In this document: piece by piece, positions 13,401 to 25,351 of the stretch
Layout: the number at the start of each line of letters is the position of its first letter
Numbering within the stretch: position 1 is the first letter of the stretch
Assembly (NCBI RefSeq): GCF_036711975.1
Contig: NC_091975.1
Location: 5,644,501-5,708,500 of the forward strand
Reading direction: 5' to 3'
Origin: Onthophagus taurus
Lineage: Eukaryota > Arthropoda > Insecta > Coleoptera > Scarabaeidae
Length of the DNA: 64,000 bases
Position numbers and translations under genes: made by a program
Notes under the pieces: generated by a model
What the model saw: the letters and a program-made list of their open reading frames with translations, nothing else
Told to the model about the DNA's origin: nothing
Databases searched by the model: none

Positions 13401-16400
13401 GCTGCCTAAAACAATACTGCCATAATTACAGAACTTAACTTCTATTAACTTAATTTCCTTGTTTCGTAGTTTTTCCTTGATCTGCAAAGGTTCGGTTTAA
13501 TGTTAGACCATAAAAGAATAAGACATATTGAAGGAAGACCGCAAAATTTAATACCGGTCCGTGCAATACAAAACTATCTTGTTGCCGTCCAAGTTTTGGT
13601 CAGAATAATTCCCGATGTTTTCTTGCTGTCAGAAATGTCTGGACAAGTTTTTCTTTCAATTCATAGTTTAAGATGCTGAATGATAGTTAAAATTATAAGA
13701 TTTTGTATTATACATAATCAAATTCAATAAAATCACATCTACATTAACGAGAGGTGGAATCTAATTTTATTGTATTATTCAAGATTTAAATTGTTGGGAA
13801 AATTGGAATAGATCCAAACTTGATTGTTCTTTTCGCTTGAATAACACAAGACCACCTGCTGGACACTGAATAATACCTCGCATTTGGCGAGAAGCGGAAG
13901 CCGTTGACTTTCGAGTCCCGGAATAGTTCTTTGTGTGAGTCATCATCAACGCAAGCGGATATGATGCTGTCCTAGTGCGTACACAGTGTTTGCTATGGAG
14001 TGTTTCTAGGGAAATTACGTCGATGGGACCCCTCTGCGAATAGTTGGTTCGGCGCCAGCGATCCTAGTACTGCAAGAGACAATGCCAATACATCAATCAT
14101 CCTGCGGTCGTCCTCGCCGATGGCTGGCGTTGTGCCACAAAGGAAAAGCGGCATGTTTACTCGGTTCGGCTATCGGTGTATGGCTTATATAGCGACCACC
14201 AGCGGTGTATAAATACGCATCAAGCGTTCTGATACGCTTCGGATGGTTTTAATACGACCCGAATTGACCAATTTGTACCCACACTTGTAAAAGAAAATAT
14301 TACAAGTTCCATCAAAAGGGTGCCATATGTTGAAGTGATTTACATCGTAAAGCGGCCCATATTTATGTTAATGCTTGTTCGCCAGACGGTGGCGGCGGCC
14401 GATATTACAAAAATCAAGACCCTTTCTATACAATCTTTATTAAAATCTTAAACAATAGATAACCCCTAGGTATAGCTTAACCAGGAAACATTGGCTCAAT
14501 GGTAAATAAAGCCATATATCTGCCAATGACCGTGTCGCTTCGTAATTACACTAATGACAAATGCATTTTCCATTAATAATACACATCGAATTGTTTTGTT
14601 TCGAACTCAACGAGGCTCTCACATTCACAATGTTATCCAAACACATTACCACCACTATACAGTCAAACGATCACCTTCATTAACAATACTGTTATTTTAC
14701 GTTGAAAATTTACAAGGACCTCCACTTTATATTTAAATAAATTTTGATATTTATTAAAATAATACAAAGCTAATTGTCAATTACTATAAGATACTTATTT
14801 AACGAGTTGCCAAAGGTTATTCCTCTGCGTTGAAAGTTAAATTAAAACCGAAGTCGTTGTGGCGTGTTTGATAAACGACCGATGTAAATAAAAAATGACG
14901 TCGTCCCTTTGGGTTATGAAGTTGTTAAAAGTTAAAGCTGAAAACGAACCGAACCGAAACGAGCATCGTTACTAAATTTATGTGTTTGCGTTTCTGCCAT
15001 CATACAATTAATACCATAGTATTTATTGATGTGAATGAACACTGTTGGTACTAAACTCAACAATTATAAATAATTAACGTGTAGAATATTTTATGGAATT
15101 GTAGAATAACGGAAAAACTCACGCGATCCATTAAATTTAAACAACTTCCGTTCTATTGAAGTATTTTTAACCGAGCGCATGTGCGCAACCCAAAAAAAAT
15201 TGTAAAAACATCAATTAGACGACTGCCCGTTTTAACTTTCCATTAATAAAAACTTCTTTTGATGTTGATTTTTATTTTAAATAGAACTGAGAATGAGGTA
15301 CGAATTAGTCAACAAATAACACCATAAATCAATTTAATTTTTTTGTGTATTTAGAATGAATGCGGGGTAAATCGTCATTTAGTCCCTCACAGCTGTTGAC
15401 TAGGCTAATAGACCGCATATTTCGGTCCGATATCATCTTGGTACCCTATATCGTTTGTTGCACGTGCCACGCACGATATACCATAACAAGACAATATACT
15501 TACTTTTTTTCCACGACATTTTCTCATAACGGGAATTTCATATAACTCGCAATACATGAATGCAGTAACCATAGTTCCGAAATTGCTATGCACTTGCATT
15601 GTCCAACATACAATGCAACATAGATAAATAACAATTAAAACTGGAACTAACACTAGACCTAAAACTAGAAACATTTGGGTTTAGCCGCACGTCTCTCAAG
15701 ACGGCTAAACCCGAATGATTCTAGTTCTAAGTCTTGTGTTAGTTCTAGTGATAGTGCAAAACTAGAACTTTTACTGTAATGTGAAATTATATTAACATGT
15801 TGCATTTTATGTGGGACAAAGTAAGGTTTCCTCCCTGGTTTCTATGGAAATATATTTTTGTATATTGAATTTTAAGTGAAATATCGTTTTAACGCTAGTA
15901 CGGTCCTGTAAGTTAGCACATACATCACGGTCAATATTATCAAACAAGTTACTTCCTTTACATGACTCGACGTGTAACATTAAACAGTAACGCGATAACT
16001 CGACGGCATTGGATTAAATTTGGTTTGATGAAAAGAATGTTTTGATAGTTGAGGAAAAGTTGTTCTTCAATTCTCCGAAAGAAAATCGAAAATCACGTTG
16101 AGATGAGGCGAAACTTAAATATTTACGCGATGAAAGTTGTAAAACCAATCTCTGGGGCATTATTGGGCTTGCGTGTCAGCGTCCTGGAAAAATAATAGCC
16201 ACGGGGTGCGCAGATTTACGAGATGGTACTAAAAATACGTCACTACGCTCACATTTGAACCTCCCCCTTATTATATAGGGATTGATATTAATTTATTTAA
16301 AAAAAGGGGATGTCAAAACAGTTTTTTTAAGCCATTTATAAAGTAAATAAGCTAAAGATAACAAATGTCTTTCAAAAATTTTTGGCATGAAACAATAAAC

Positions 16401-16547
16401 AACGCATTGAAACAAAAATAAATTATTTTTAATTTATTTATAATTTAACTTACCAGCTAACAATGGATTCAACAAGTTGATAATCATCCAAAATTGTATC
16501 AACTTGAATAAAATCGATGAAAAATTATTGGAGATAACGACAATCAT
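7406..16547 (-). CDS. dpr: Dpr-family two-Ig-domain receptor, complete (317 aa)
   Basis: Six coding exons join in frame: 16454-16547, 11496-11647, 10260-10467, 10001-10197, 7641-7797 and 7406-7551. They total 954 nt, and every junction is GT-AG and phase-consistent. Residues 1-31 form a signal peptide; an in-frame TAA lies six codons upstream of the ATG. Ig1 has Cys73 and Cys134, with the family core NLGDKVVSWIRKKDLHIL at 77-94. Ig2 has Cys187, Trp207 and Cys253. EHSEAMQ and a hydrophobic C-terminal segment (about 292-311) follow. NLS at 147-149 is a possible N-glycosylation site. Dpr proteins act at the neuronal surface as ligands of DIP receptors, which is known for the family and inferred here. 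The first intron is 4.8 kb. I cannot say which of the many dpr paralogues this is. It faces another dpr gene tail-to-tail. Confidence 0.93.
7798..10000 (-). other. dpr intron 4
   Basis: A 2.2-kb AT-rich intron splitting the second Ig domain between ITHE and LDRGG. The short open frames at 9431-9664 overlap each other on opposite strands and carry no Ig-like motif. Nothing else is recognised. Confidence 0.8.
11648..16453 (-). other. dpr intron 1 (long)
   Basis: A 4.8-kb intron between the signal-peptide exon and Ig1. It holds the foldback element at 15641-15748 and its flank. A minus-strand CTATATAAG with a 53-codon frame starting near 14152 was examined and judged unsupported. No other structure was recognised. 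Confidence 0.8.
15641..15748. mobile_element. Foldback element copy A
   Basis: A long imperfect palindrome with arms of about 47 bases around a 14-base loop. The inner stem is GGGTTTAGCCG / CGGCTAAACCC. The outer arms are rich in CTAGTTCTA / TAGAACTAG, and include AACTAACACTAG against the related TGTGTTAGTTCTAG. Related sequence recurs at 30897-31037 and 48561-48672. Roughly 110 bp to the right (15771-15882) are also shared with the third copy (48768-48880). It encodes nothing visible. It is probably a non-autonomous foldback or MITE-like element. Confidence 0.7.
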
Positions 16548-19500
16548 GTCTATAATAATGTTCACTTATAAAAACGTTCATTTAACTTTATTTTAAGGGT
16601 ACACAAAATAATTATAAATATTAGGTGATTTTTTTCAACAAACACAATCATTTCACAAAATTTACACTAAAAAAAATTTGCTTTTAACTTGTAACTTTAG
16701 TTGATACGACGTCGCCTGAGTCGTCGACACGTATGTAGTATACGCACGTGCCTCGTTCCTGCAGACATCGCGGGGCAAAACTGCGATGAGAATAGCTGTT
16801 GATATATCGGAGGCGCTCACTAATGGGGCCCTTCGTTCCCCTCCCTTCGTTCAAATGCGGTCGCGGCAATTTATTTGATGAGCGAGGGGGGTTTCACGTG
16901 TATGTGTGTGGATGGGGTTCCGCGTTTGTTTCCTGCTGTGTACCTGCGTTTTAGCGTTATTGCCGCCTTTCTTCCGCAGCCGGTGATGAATGGACCGGGT
17001 TTTCCGGAGACAAAAGGGTTTTGCGCAAAAATGTTGTGCGGGGAAATCGTTTTGACGGGGTTGGAAAAATATCATTCATTAAATTAAAAATTGCGATATT
17101 AATGATAATGAGTATTTTGGGTGTTTTTGGTGTAAATGTTGTAATACTATATCAAGTTGTGAATAGAGTAACGGTTAAAGGTCTATAAAATTAAATAGCT
17201 CATAGTGTTTAACCAATAGCTATCGGGCCTTTTATGCGCTTTTATGGTCCGAGTCGCTAAATACGTAATGAACTTGGATATGTTCGAGCTGATATAATGG
17301 CCCGTGGACACCGAGGGCTTTTGTGCTGGTGGGTAAAGTGAGTCGTTTTTGTTGAATCCGCCGTAATTTATGCTAGTTTGTCCTATTGTTTGTTAATTTC
17401 GTCGTTGTAATATTCGTACCGAATGCGGCAAATATTTTTTCATGCTATGGATCCTATATAAATAAATAGAATTTACGCGTTTGGAAAATTGAGAATCCCC
17501 CAGCAATATTCAATACCAAGAATCGGTTTGCAGCAGGTGCACCAAACGATCTAAGAACTGAAAACCGTTTCGAACTAAGGGGTAATTTAAATTGCAAAAC
17601 CGTGGTCATTTCTTGTATCTTTCAAAGATCTTCTATTATCTCGCCACGCCTTAGCGTGATTCTGGCGCCGGAAATACAAGAAGGCGTCGAGTAGAGAAGT
17701 TTGCCGAATTCAATAAGAAAGATCGCTTTCCTTCCGGCTCAAAGCAAAAAAGCTCGCTCCTGCAGATAATAGCGATTGCTTCAGTATATCTCCGGGGTTG
17801 AACTGCCAGATATTACTCCGGGCTCCCACTTGACACAGTCCGCAGCATCGTCTTCCACCCAAACGCTCTGAATCTCCGAATTATACGTCTTTCAATTCAC
17901 CAAGCAGAATCCTGCAAACAGCGTTTGTTGTCTCTCGCTTATTGTAGCCTGATGTCTCATTGTTTAGCTGTATAATATTGTATATAACGGCTTTTGATAT
18001 CTGCGGCTTTGTTATCTAGCTACAACCGAATAGGTAGACTGTAATGAAAATCCCCATAGTTACTAATTACACGGTTTACGTAAATAACCAACATTTTAGC
18101 TCATTGAAAATGCTATAATTAGGTTTGTTCTTAAAATCCCCGTAGGGATATCTGTTTCTCGATTGAGGGTTAGGGTAAATGATAATGGGTTAAATCCCTG
18201 GTCTATACTTTAGACCAATTTATTCGAGGCGTAACGACGGAATTGATAGAAAATCGTTAACGGTGTCGAGGGAAAACGCCGCGAAACCTTTTCAAAAAAT
18301 TTCAATCACGCCGTTCCCAGAGTTTGATGTCGGGCTTTGTCGAAAGTAGTTCGACGGAGTTTAATAGATTTCCATGGGGTGACGTGTTTGGGATTGTACC
18401 CTAGCAGAGAAAACCGAACAAGTCTAGAAATACGCGGCACGCAGAGTGAAAGAAAAGTTGGCTCGTGTATCTAGTTTGAGAACCGAAAAGGATCATTAAT
18501 AACCGCATTCGGGGATGTCACGGCATTTCTTAAAGGGCAGTAAAGGTCAAAATCTCCCGGGGTGGCTTTGATCGCGCCGGGTGAAGTTTCGTAATTTATT
18601 GACAGCCGTATTAGCATCGTATAATTTTGTAAAAATCGTTAATCTTCTAAACACGAAGGCGAAGCGTTAATTTTTTTTTTAAGGAAGAGGAAGAAGTATA
18701 CGAAGAAGATGAAAATTGAAATAAAAAAAGGATGGGATTATTCGAACCGTCTTAGATGCTAAATCAATTTAAAAGTTTTATAATTCTGACAACTCGATTC
18801 TGAAGTGCCCCTCGAAACTTGAGAATAAGCTTTCGGCAAGTTGATTTGCGCCGTAGTAACTTTTCCATCTGCTACTGCACAATTCTCTATTTACCTTCAT
18901 ACTTTAATAAATAACATATTACTATGATCTCCATTACAAATTTTTCCTTTTACGTTTGTACTATCTAATACAAGGTGATTCAGACGACAGATTTAAAACT
19001 TTCAACGAAAAGATTTTCGTTGTAGTAACTTTTCAATCTGACTTTGAACAATTCCCCATTTAAGTTACGTTATTTAATAAATAGCACCCCGTGCCAGTTC
19101 TAGAGGGTAAACACGCCCAGATGTCGTTTTACTCGGAATATTAACCCGCCTTACTATGCATATATAGATCACTCGATCTCACGTGGCCAGGTACATAAAT
19201 CGCACGTGTACAAGGCTGTAAATTTCCCGAGATACAACGACAAGTGCTCTACTAACGGCTTTGGAATTTATTGGGTGAAATTTGTAGTTTGGTACTGGAT
19301 TTAGTGTTGAGTTATCTTCATTCTCTCGAAAATTGCAAAAAAAGATCGATTTTTCATCTTCCCATCCGGTAAATTATTATTTACATCCGAGTTAAATCCT
19401 TGTCGTGACAAAGTACAAAGAAGCCGATCGCGTGTTTCCAGGCGTGAACCGCTTTTATGGCGGTGAAGTGGTCCTTGAAACTCCTTAAGGGCACAAACGA

Positions 19501-20564
19501 AAAGTCCAGTAGGTGGCGGCAACGTCATTATCGCTGAAATGGCTTATCGATTAGCTAACGTCGTCGTCGTAGTCGTTGGTGTGCCTTTGTTCAAACCCCT
19601 TTTCGCCAAGTTTAAATTAATTTTCGACCCGGTTTTGCTATTTATTTATTCTCGGCAACTACCGATAAACAACTGAGCATCGAAACAAATCACGAACGCT
19701 CCCGAAAGAACAGCGTAAATTCTTCGTTTAACGGCTTATTTATGTTGGATCGTCTGTTAGGCAGATCCCTTTCTTGTTGTCTGATAGTTAACAAATTACG
19801 AAGTATAATTCAACCGAACGATTGTGTTTTAACTAGAATTCAATGTGTATTTTTAATAATCTACGGAAAATATTTCACTTGAACAAACTTTCGCATATTA
19901 TACGCCCAGTTGTTTTTTTTATTTTATCCAACCTACGGCTAGTAATTTATTATTAAAAAAAACATACGCATATTGTATACTAACATCGAAAAGTCAATCC
20001 TGTATTATTAGTGCAGCGGATACGTAAAAAAATACGCCCGATCCATTTTTATTCAGTTTACTGTCCGAAAATTCAAATATAGAAAATTATTTCGGCAAAA
20101 GTTTCGTTGTGTGTACATATCGTACCAATTTATTATTTGTTGTAAGCGATAGTTCAATTAAATTTTATTGGATTTTTATATAGCAGGATTTATATAACAT
20201 AATTTACGCTTAAATCATTGCTTAATATTTATTAATTTTCAATTTAAAAAATCACTACTTTTAAAATTAATAGACTACATTGAAAAACAACTGTGGAAAT
20301 AAATTTAAATATTTTGTGTAATTAAACAAAACAATACACCTTTAATTCATTTTAAAATTTATTAAAATTGTTTTACTGCAATCGATTGCAATCGCATTAA
20401 CCCTTAGAAGTTTATAATGTTTTAAATCTTGCTCTAATTGGTTGCGATCCTAACCCAATCTAACCGAACCCAACCCAACTTAACCAGACAAGTTTAAACA
20501 ATTCGTTCTCTTCATACGATTACATTCAGTGACACTGTTAAAAGATCGGATCTATCTAATTGAT
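16548..20564. other. Upstream region of the minus-strand dpr gene
   Basis: About 4 kb without a supported gene. The dpr promoter and any 5' UTR exons should lie here, but I could not place a start site. A plus-strand CCTAACCCAATCTAACC-type stretch at about 20450-20490 is a short simple repeat. Confidence 0.5.
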
Positions 20565-21800
20565 AATCAAATGTGCAAAGTTTGGTTTAAAAAATCATAA
20601 CAATGAAGTTTAAGGAAAATAAGAAATAATTTAAATCACACTATTTTTATTAAATTTGCTTCAAAATGACGTTTATTTCATCGTAATATCTCAATTCGTT
20701 TTTGAGATACGACTTTTTAAATTTTTGTTATCAAAATCGATATAATCAAATGTGCAAGGATGGGTTTAAAAAATCATAACAATGAAATTTATAGAAAATA
20801 AGAAATAATTTAAATCACACTGTACCTTGATTAAATTTGCTTTAAAATGACATATGTTTCATCGTAATATCTCAATTCGTTCTTGAGATACGACTTTTTA
20901 AATTTTTGTTATCAAAATCGATAATCAAATGTGCAAGGTTGGGTTTAAAAAATCATAACAATGAAATTTATAGAAAATAAGAAATAATTTAAATCACACT
21001 GTACCTTGATTAAATTTGCTTTAAAATGACATATGTTTCATCGTAATATCTCATTTCGTTCTTGAGATACGACTTTTTAAATTTTTGTTATCAAAATCGA
21101 TAATCAAATGTGCAAGGTTGGGTTTAAAAAATCATAACATTGAAATTTATAGAAAATAAGAAATAATTTAAATCACACTGTACCTTGATTAAATTTGCTT
21201 TAAAATGACATATGTTTCATCGTAATATCTCAATTCGTTCTTGAGATACGACTTTTTAAATTTTTGTTATCAAAATCGATAATCAAATGTGCAAGGTTTG
21301 GTTTAAAAAATCATAACAATGAAATTTATAGAAAATAAGAAATAATTTAAATCACACTGTGCCTTGATTAAATTTGCTTTAAAATGACATATGTTTCATC
21401 GTAATATCTCAATTCGTTCTTGAGATATGACTTTTTAAATTTTTGTTATCAAAATCGATAATCAAATGTGCAAGGTTGGGTTTAAAAAATCATAACAATG
21501 AAATTTATGAAAAATAAGAAATAATTTAAATCACGGTATATCTTTATTAAATGTGCTTTAATGTGTTTATTATTACATCATCATATCTCAATTTGTTCTT
21601 GAGATACGAGTGTTTAAATTTTAGTTTTTATAATCTATTTTTAAAACGTATAGAGTTGAGTTTAAAAAATCATAGCAGCAAGGTTTATAGGGGGTAATAA
21701 ATCATTTATGGCACATTTAATCTTCATTAAATTTGCTTTAACATGCAGTTTATTTCATCACCATACTTCAATTCGTTCTTAAGATATGACTTAATTTACT
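20565..21800. repeat. 179-bp satellite, about six good copies plus diverged tail
   Basis: Units starting AATCAAATGTGCAA begin at 20565, 20744, 20923, 21102, 21281 and 21460, each exactly 179 bp apart. A diverged unit follows from about 21639 and a partial one to about 21800. Inner copies are nearly identical, while the first and last diverge. This is the pattern expected when unequal exchange homogenises the centre of an array. Each unit carries the dyad ATCTCAA-7 bases-TTGAGAT. The array runs to the 3' end of the transporter gene that stops at 21833. Confidence 0.95.
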
Positions 21801-21808
21801 TTTTAAAT

Positions 21809-21814
21809 TTTATT
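21809..21814 (-). terminator. Candidate poly(A) signal of the transporter gene
   Basis: AATAAA on the minus strand, only 19 bases past the stop codon at 21833-21835. It lies at the decayed edge of the 179-bp array, so the transcript probably ends at or within satellite sequence. Confidence 0.4.
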
Positions 21815-21832
21815 AAAAAAAATTGTATAAAA

Positions 21833-24800
21833 TTACAAAGTATTTACATCAACTTTCTTTTTTCTCCCCATCTCAATGGCTTCATCAATAGTATCCGGTA
21901 ATTTCACCCTGTTAGTTTCAGGAAAACAAAACGATAAAATTCCCGTACTTATTGCCATAACACCAAACAACATCAAAGGAAGAGATTCCCAAACTTTAAC
22001 CTACAACAATCAAAATTAATAACCTAATACCCATCATACATTTATAACGAAAGTTTTGAACTTCGAAAAGGTGATTTAAACACAACTTAACAATAAAATC
22101 ACTGTTTTAATGTTCAAAGTTGACCAATGTCATTACCAAAAGTGGTATTTGTGGTGCTACCATAGATCCAAGCCGACCAAACATCGAACAAGTTGCTAAT
22201 AAAGAATGTCGAAGACAAGTTGGAAACATTTCAGTCGTGTACATGTATAAAACTGTGTAAGCAACAGTGGCGAAGAATTTACCAAGTAAAAATAATGCCA
22301 ACCTCGAGTAATGTTGATCTAAAATTAGAATAAATAAAATGAAGCGAAAGAAAATAAAACAAATAGGCGGGAACAGTTGTCGGTATTTAAGAAATGCGTG
22401 TGTACCTTCTGGGACGAAAATAAACGCCAAACAGGCTAAACCGCTAAAAATAAAACCCGGCGCTAATGTCAGCCTTCTTCCAATCCTGCTCAAGGTATAA
22501 TTGCATACAAAGTAGGCCGGAACCTCAATTAACGATACAGCTATAAAATTAACATAAATATTTCCAGATATTGAGACAGAATGCAACGTTAAACCGTAAT
22601 AAACAAACGTGCAACAAATCCAAGAATACGAACAATTTATTAATCTAAATAATAAACGAGGAGCTTTAAAAATGTGTATAAAATTTTCTTGGGGTACATC
22701 AACTTCTTCTTTTTCCACATTTAATTTTGATATTACTTCTTCTGATATTGAAGTGCCATTCAACTTTGCTATTTTTTTAAGTATTTCACTCGCTTTATCT
22801 TTATATCCTTTCGATAATAACCACCTTATAGATTCGTGAGATAACCAAATATAAGCAATAAAAAAGATTCCCGGTGCGTAAAGAATTCTTAACATAACTC
22901 TCCATGAAGGTGAAATCCAAGCTCCCAAACCCAAAATGACTTCTCCTAGCGCAAAAGCGCACGCGAGAATAGTGTTACCAATTACACGTTGTTTTGGAAT
23001 AACCAATTCCATAGCTGCGAAAAAGAAATAGAAAATTATTTTATGTTCTAAAAGATTTAGTCTAACACGATTTGGTTTAACAAGATTTTGTTTTAAGGTT
23101 GGCATAAAAGAAGAAAATTTCGATTTCCTGGAAAGATAAACGTAACAATAGAAATCGAATTGAAACTTTTTAAACTTTTCTAGAATCGTGGAAGTAGTTT
23201 TCCACTTGTATAGCGGAAGTATTATGGATATTGGGGTACGTTTAGATTGAAAATGGTTATTTTAAAAATGCTTTTGAGTTTAAAGATTACAAATTATATA
23301 TTGGGTCCATTAGTAGATTAATTTTTGATGTAGTAATAGCGTATATTTATTTTAATAATTAATGCTTCGCTCAGAGTTAAATCGGATCAAATTTTGAATA
23401 ATAAAGTGTAATTTTTAAACCGCTTAAAAATAAAATATTAAAAAAAATGGGATTAAATTGATTGTGATTGTTCAGTATCTAGATAAAATAGATTAGATAA
23501 AAAGGGAGATTTATATCCACGTGTTTATTTAGCAATACCCACCTAAAATAAATGCGGCGCTATAAAATCCTGATCCCAAACTGGTGTCAACGAACTCCAT
23601 TATTAAATAAAGGGTGTATGTTGGCATAAACGATCTTATTAAACCAGATATAGTAGTTGCTAATCCTCCAAAAATCATCATTGCTTTTCTTCCATATCTT
23701 AAAATATAAATTATATAACAATTATTTTAGTAAAAATTTATGAATGTTACTTGTCTGAGAAATATCCATATATAGGGAGACATACTAATTCGCCAATAAT
23801 ACTTATAGTACCAACGATTGTTAATTTCCAGAGGTTTTCATCGCATGTTATGTTAAACTAAAAAAAAATTAAAAAAATCTTGATTTTCTCAATTTGGTTT
23901 ATATCTCAAAAACTAGAAATGTTAGGTTTAAATGTTGCACATAAAAATTGTTTGTAATGAACCAAAAAAACACAATCCATAGGCGGTTATTGTCCAACTA
24001 TGAGTATTACCAACTTAGCAGATTTAAAATCCAAAAACAATTAAATGAGGGGTATTTAACAACTAAATGGGTCTTCACACAAAAAATAAAAATTGTGGGT
24101 GAAAATGAGTTGAAAAAAAATTGTTCATAATAAGTCATAAAAACGTAATCCATTAATAATTTTTGTCCAAGTACATTACATTTTTTAAGCCATTAAATCC
24201 ACAAATCTATAGATTGACGTTTTTGGATAAAAATTTTTATTATTACTCGTAAATTTATAATTCTGAGAACAAATGTTGTGGATAAGAATTGTAGCTATCA
24301 TAACGTTATCTATAAGTGATTGTAATTGAAGTATGCTAAGTACCAACCTAACATATTTAAAATACCAAACATTTTAAGTTTGTCACATTTAACAACAGAA
24401 CGGTCTATATGTCAATAATTAAAAGCTGTAATTGGGAATAGTCTTAATTAAAATTGTTCACAATACATCACAAAAACATAATCCATTAACAATTTATTTC
24501 CAGCTGCTTCGCATCTTTAGTTATAAACCCCAAAAAAGGCCAACTCCCTTAATTGTCAGTTAAAAATATTTAATTAGTTATTATTTATTAGTTATTATTA
24601 TTTAGAAGTTATTCAACAAATATTCCAGAAAATTTATAAGATTATCTTATAAGAACATCCTGTTAGTTCGTATAAAAGTATTTTTAGCTCATAATTAAGA
24701 AGACTAAAAATCGTATAATTCATGAACCGGTTCAGTAATTAAAATACTTCTTGTGCAGGAACGAAGCCGGATTCCAGAGTTTTAGCCTAACAAAGATAGA

Positions 24801-25351
24801 TGTCGTTTTATGAAGCTTCCTGCTTATATTTAAATTACAATGGAAAATTACAATACAAAATTACTTGTTAAAATTTACATAACACAAACTATACTTACGT
24901 CTCTTCCTATTGTAATTTCATCGGTTTCATAAACAAATTCGTCACAGGTTTCAATTACATTTTTATCAAAATGATCTTTCGGGCAGCTTAGATTTTTTCC
25001 ATAATTTTCAGTTAGGTTTGATTTGAATTTGTAACAATTTTTTGGATGATTATTTTTAAAAGGGACCGCATTTTCCAACCAGGGTTCATAAAAATTCGGA
25101 TTTTTTATATCATCACAACCATTTATTTTGCACCTATTAAATAAAAATATTACATAAAATTCAAAAAAAAAAATACAAATAAGCTATACAGATTTCTACC
25201 TATATCTTAAATCCCTTGCTGTAAAAATATACCCCATAGGGAAACAAGAAAAAATCACCACAAAACATACCAAAAGGAGATTTCTTTTTTGAAAATTACC
25301 AAAATGACCCAAATCTTCTAAAAGTTTATCCAGGTTTAGAGAGGAACTCAT
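21833..25351 (-). CDS. SLC22 / organic cation transporter-like MFS protein (535 aa)
   Basis: Seven exons join in frame: 25200-25351, 24899-25133, 23751-23857, 23543-23697, 22406-23014, 22137-22318 and 21833-22000 (1608 nt, all GT-AG). The product has SLC22 architecture. TM1 is followed by DLRYR and a Cys-rich extracellular loop (about 48-130). The MFS signature GYFSDKYGRK sits at about 160-169. HESIRWLLSKG lies at 276-286, where the family normally has ESPRWL. YTTEMFP lies in the second half. The C-terminus has FCFPETNRVKLPDTIDEA. Length is usual for the family (about 530-560). The family moves organic cations, carnitine or anions across the plasma membrane; the substrate cannot be told here. 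The 87-nt intron at 22319-22405 is a multiple of three and stop-free, so an isoform with 29 extra residues is possible. Confidence 0.95.

Noticed and set aside
13994-14215. Minus-strand CTATATAAG followed by a 53-codon frame with a hydrophobic stretch, and an opposite 70-codon frame
   Set aside because: Both lie inside the dpr intron, are short and match no family. The TATA-like match is easily expected by chance in AT-rich DNA.
22107-23105. A 332-codon single-exon transporter starting MPTLKQNL
   Set aside because: The frame runs through two introns. Splicing at 23014, at 22405/22318 and at 22137 restores SLC22 sequence, and upstream exons give the true N-terminus at 25351.
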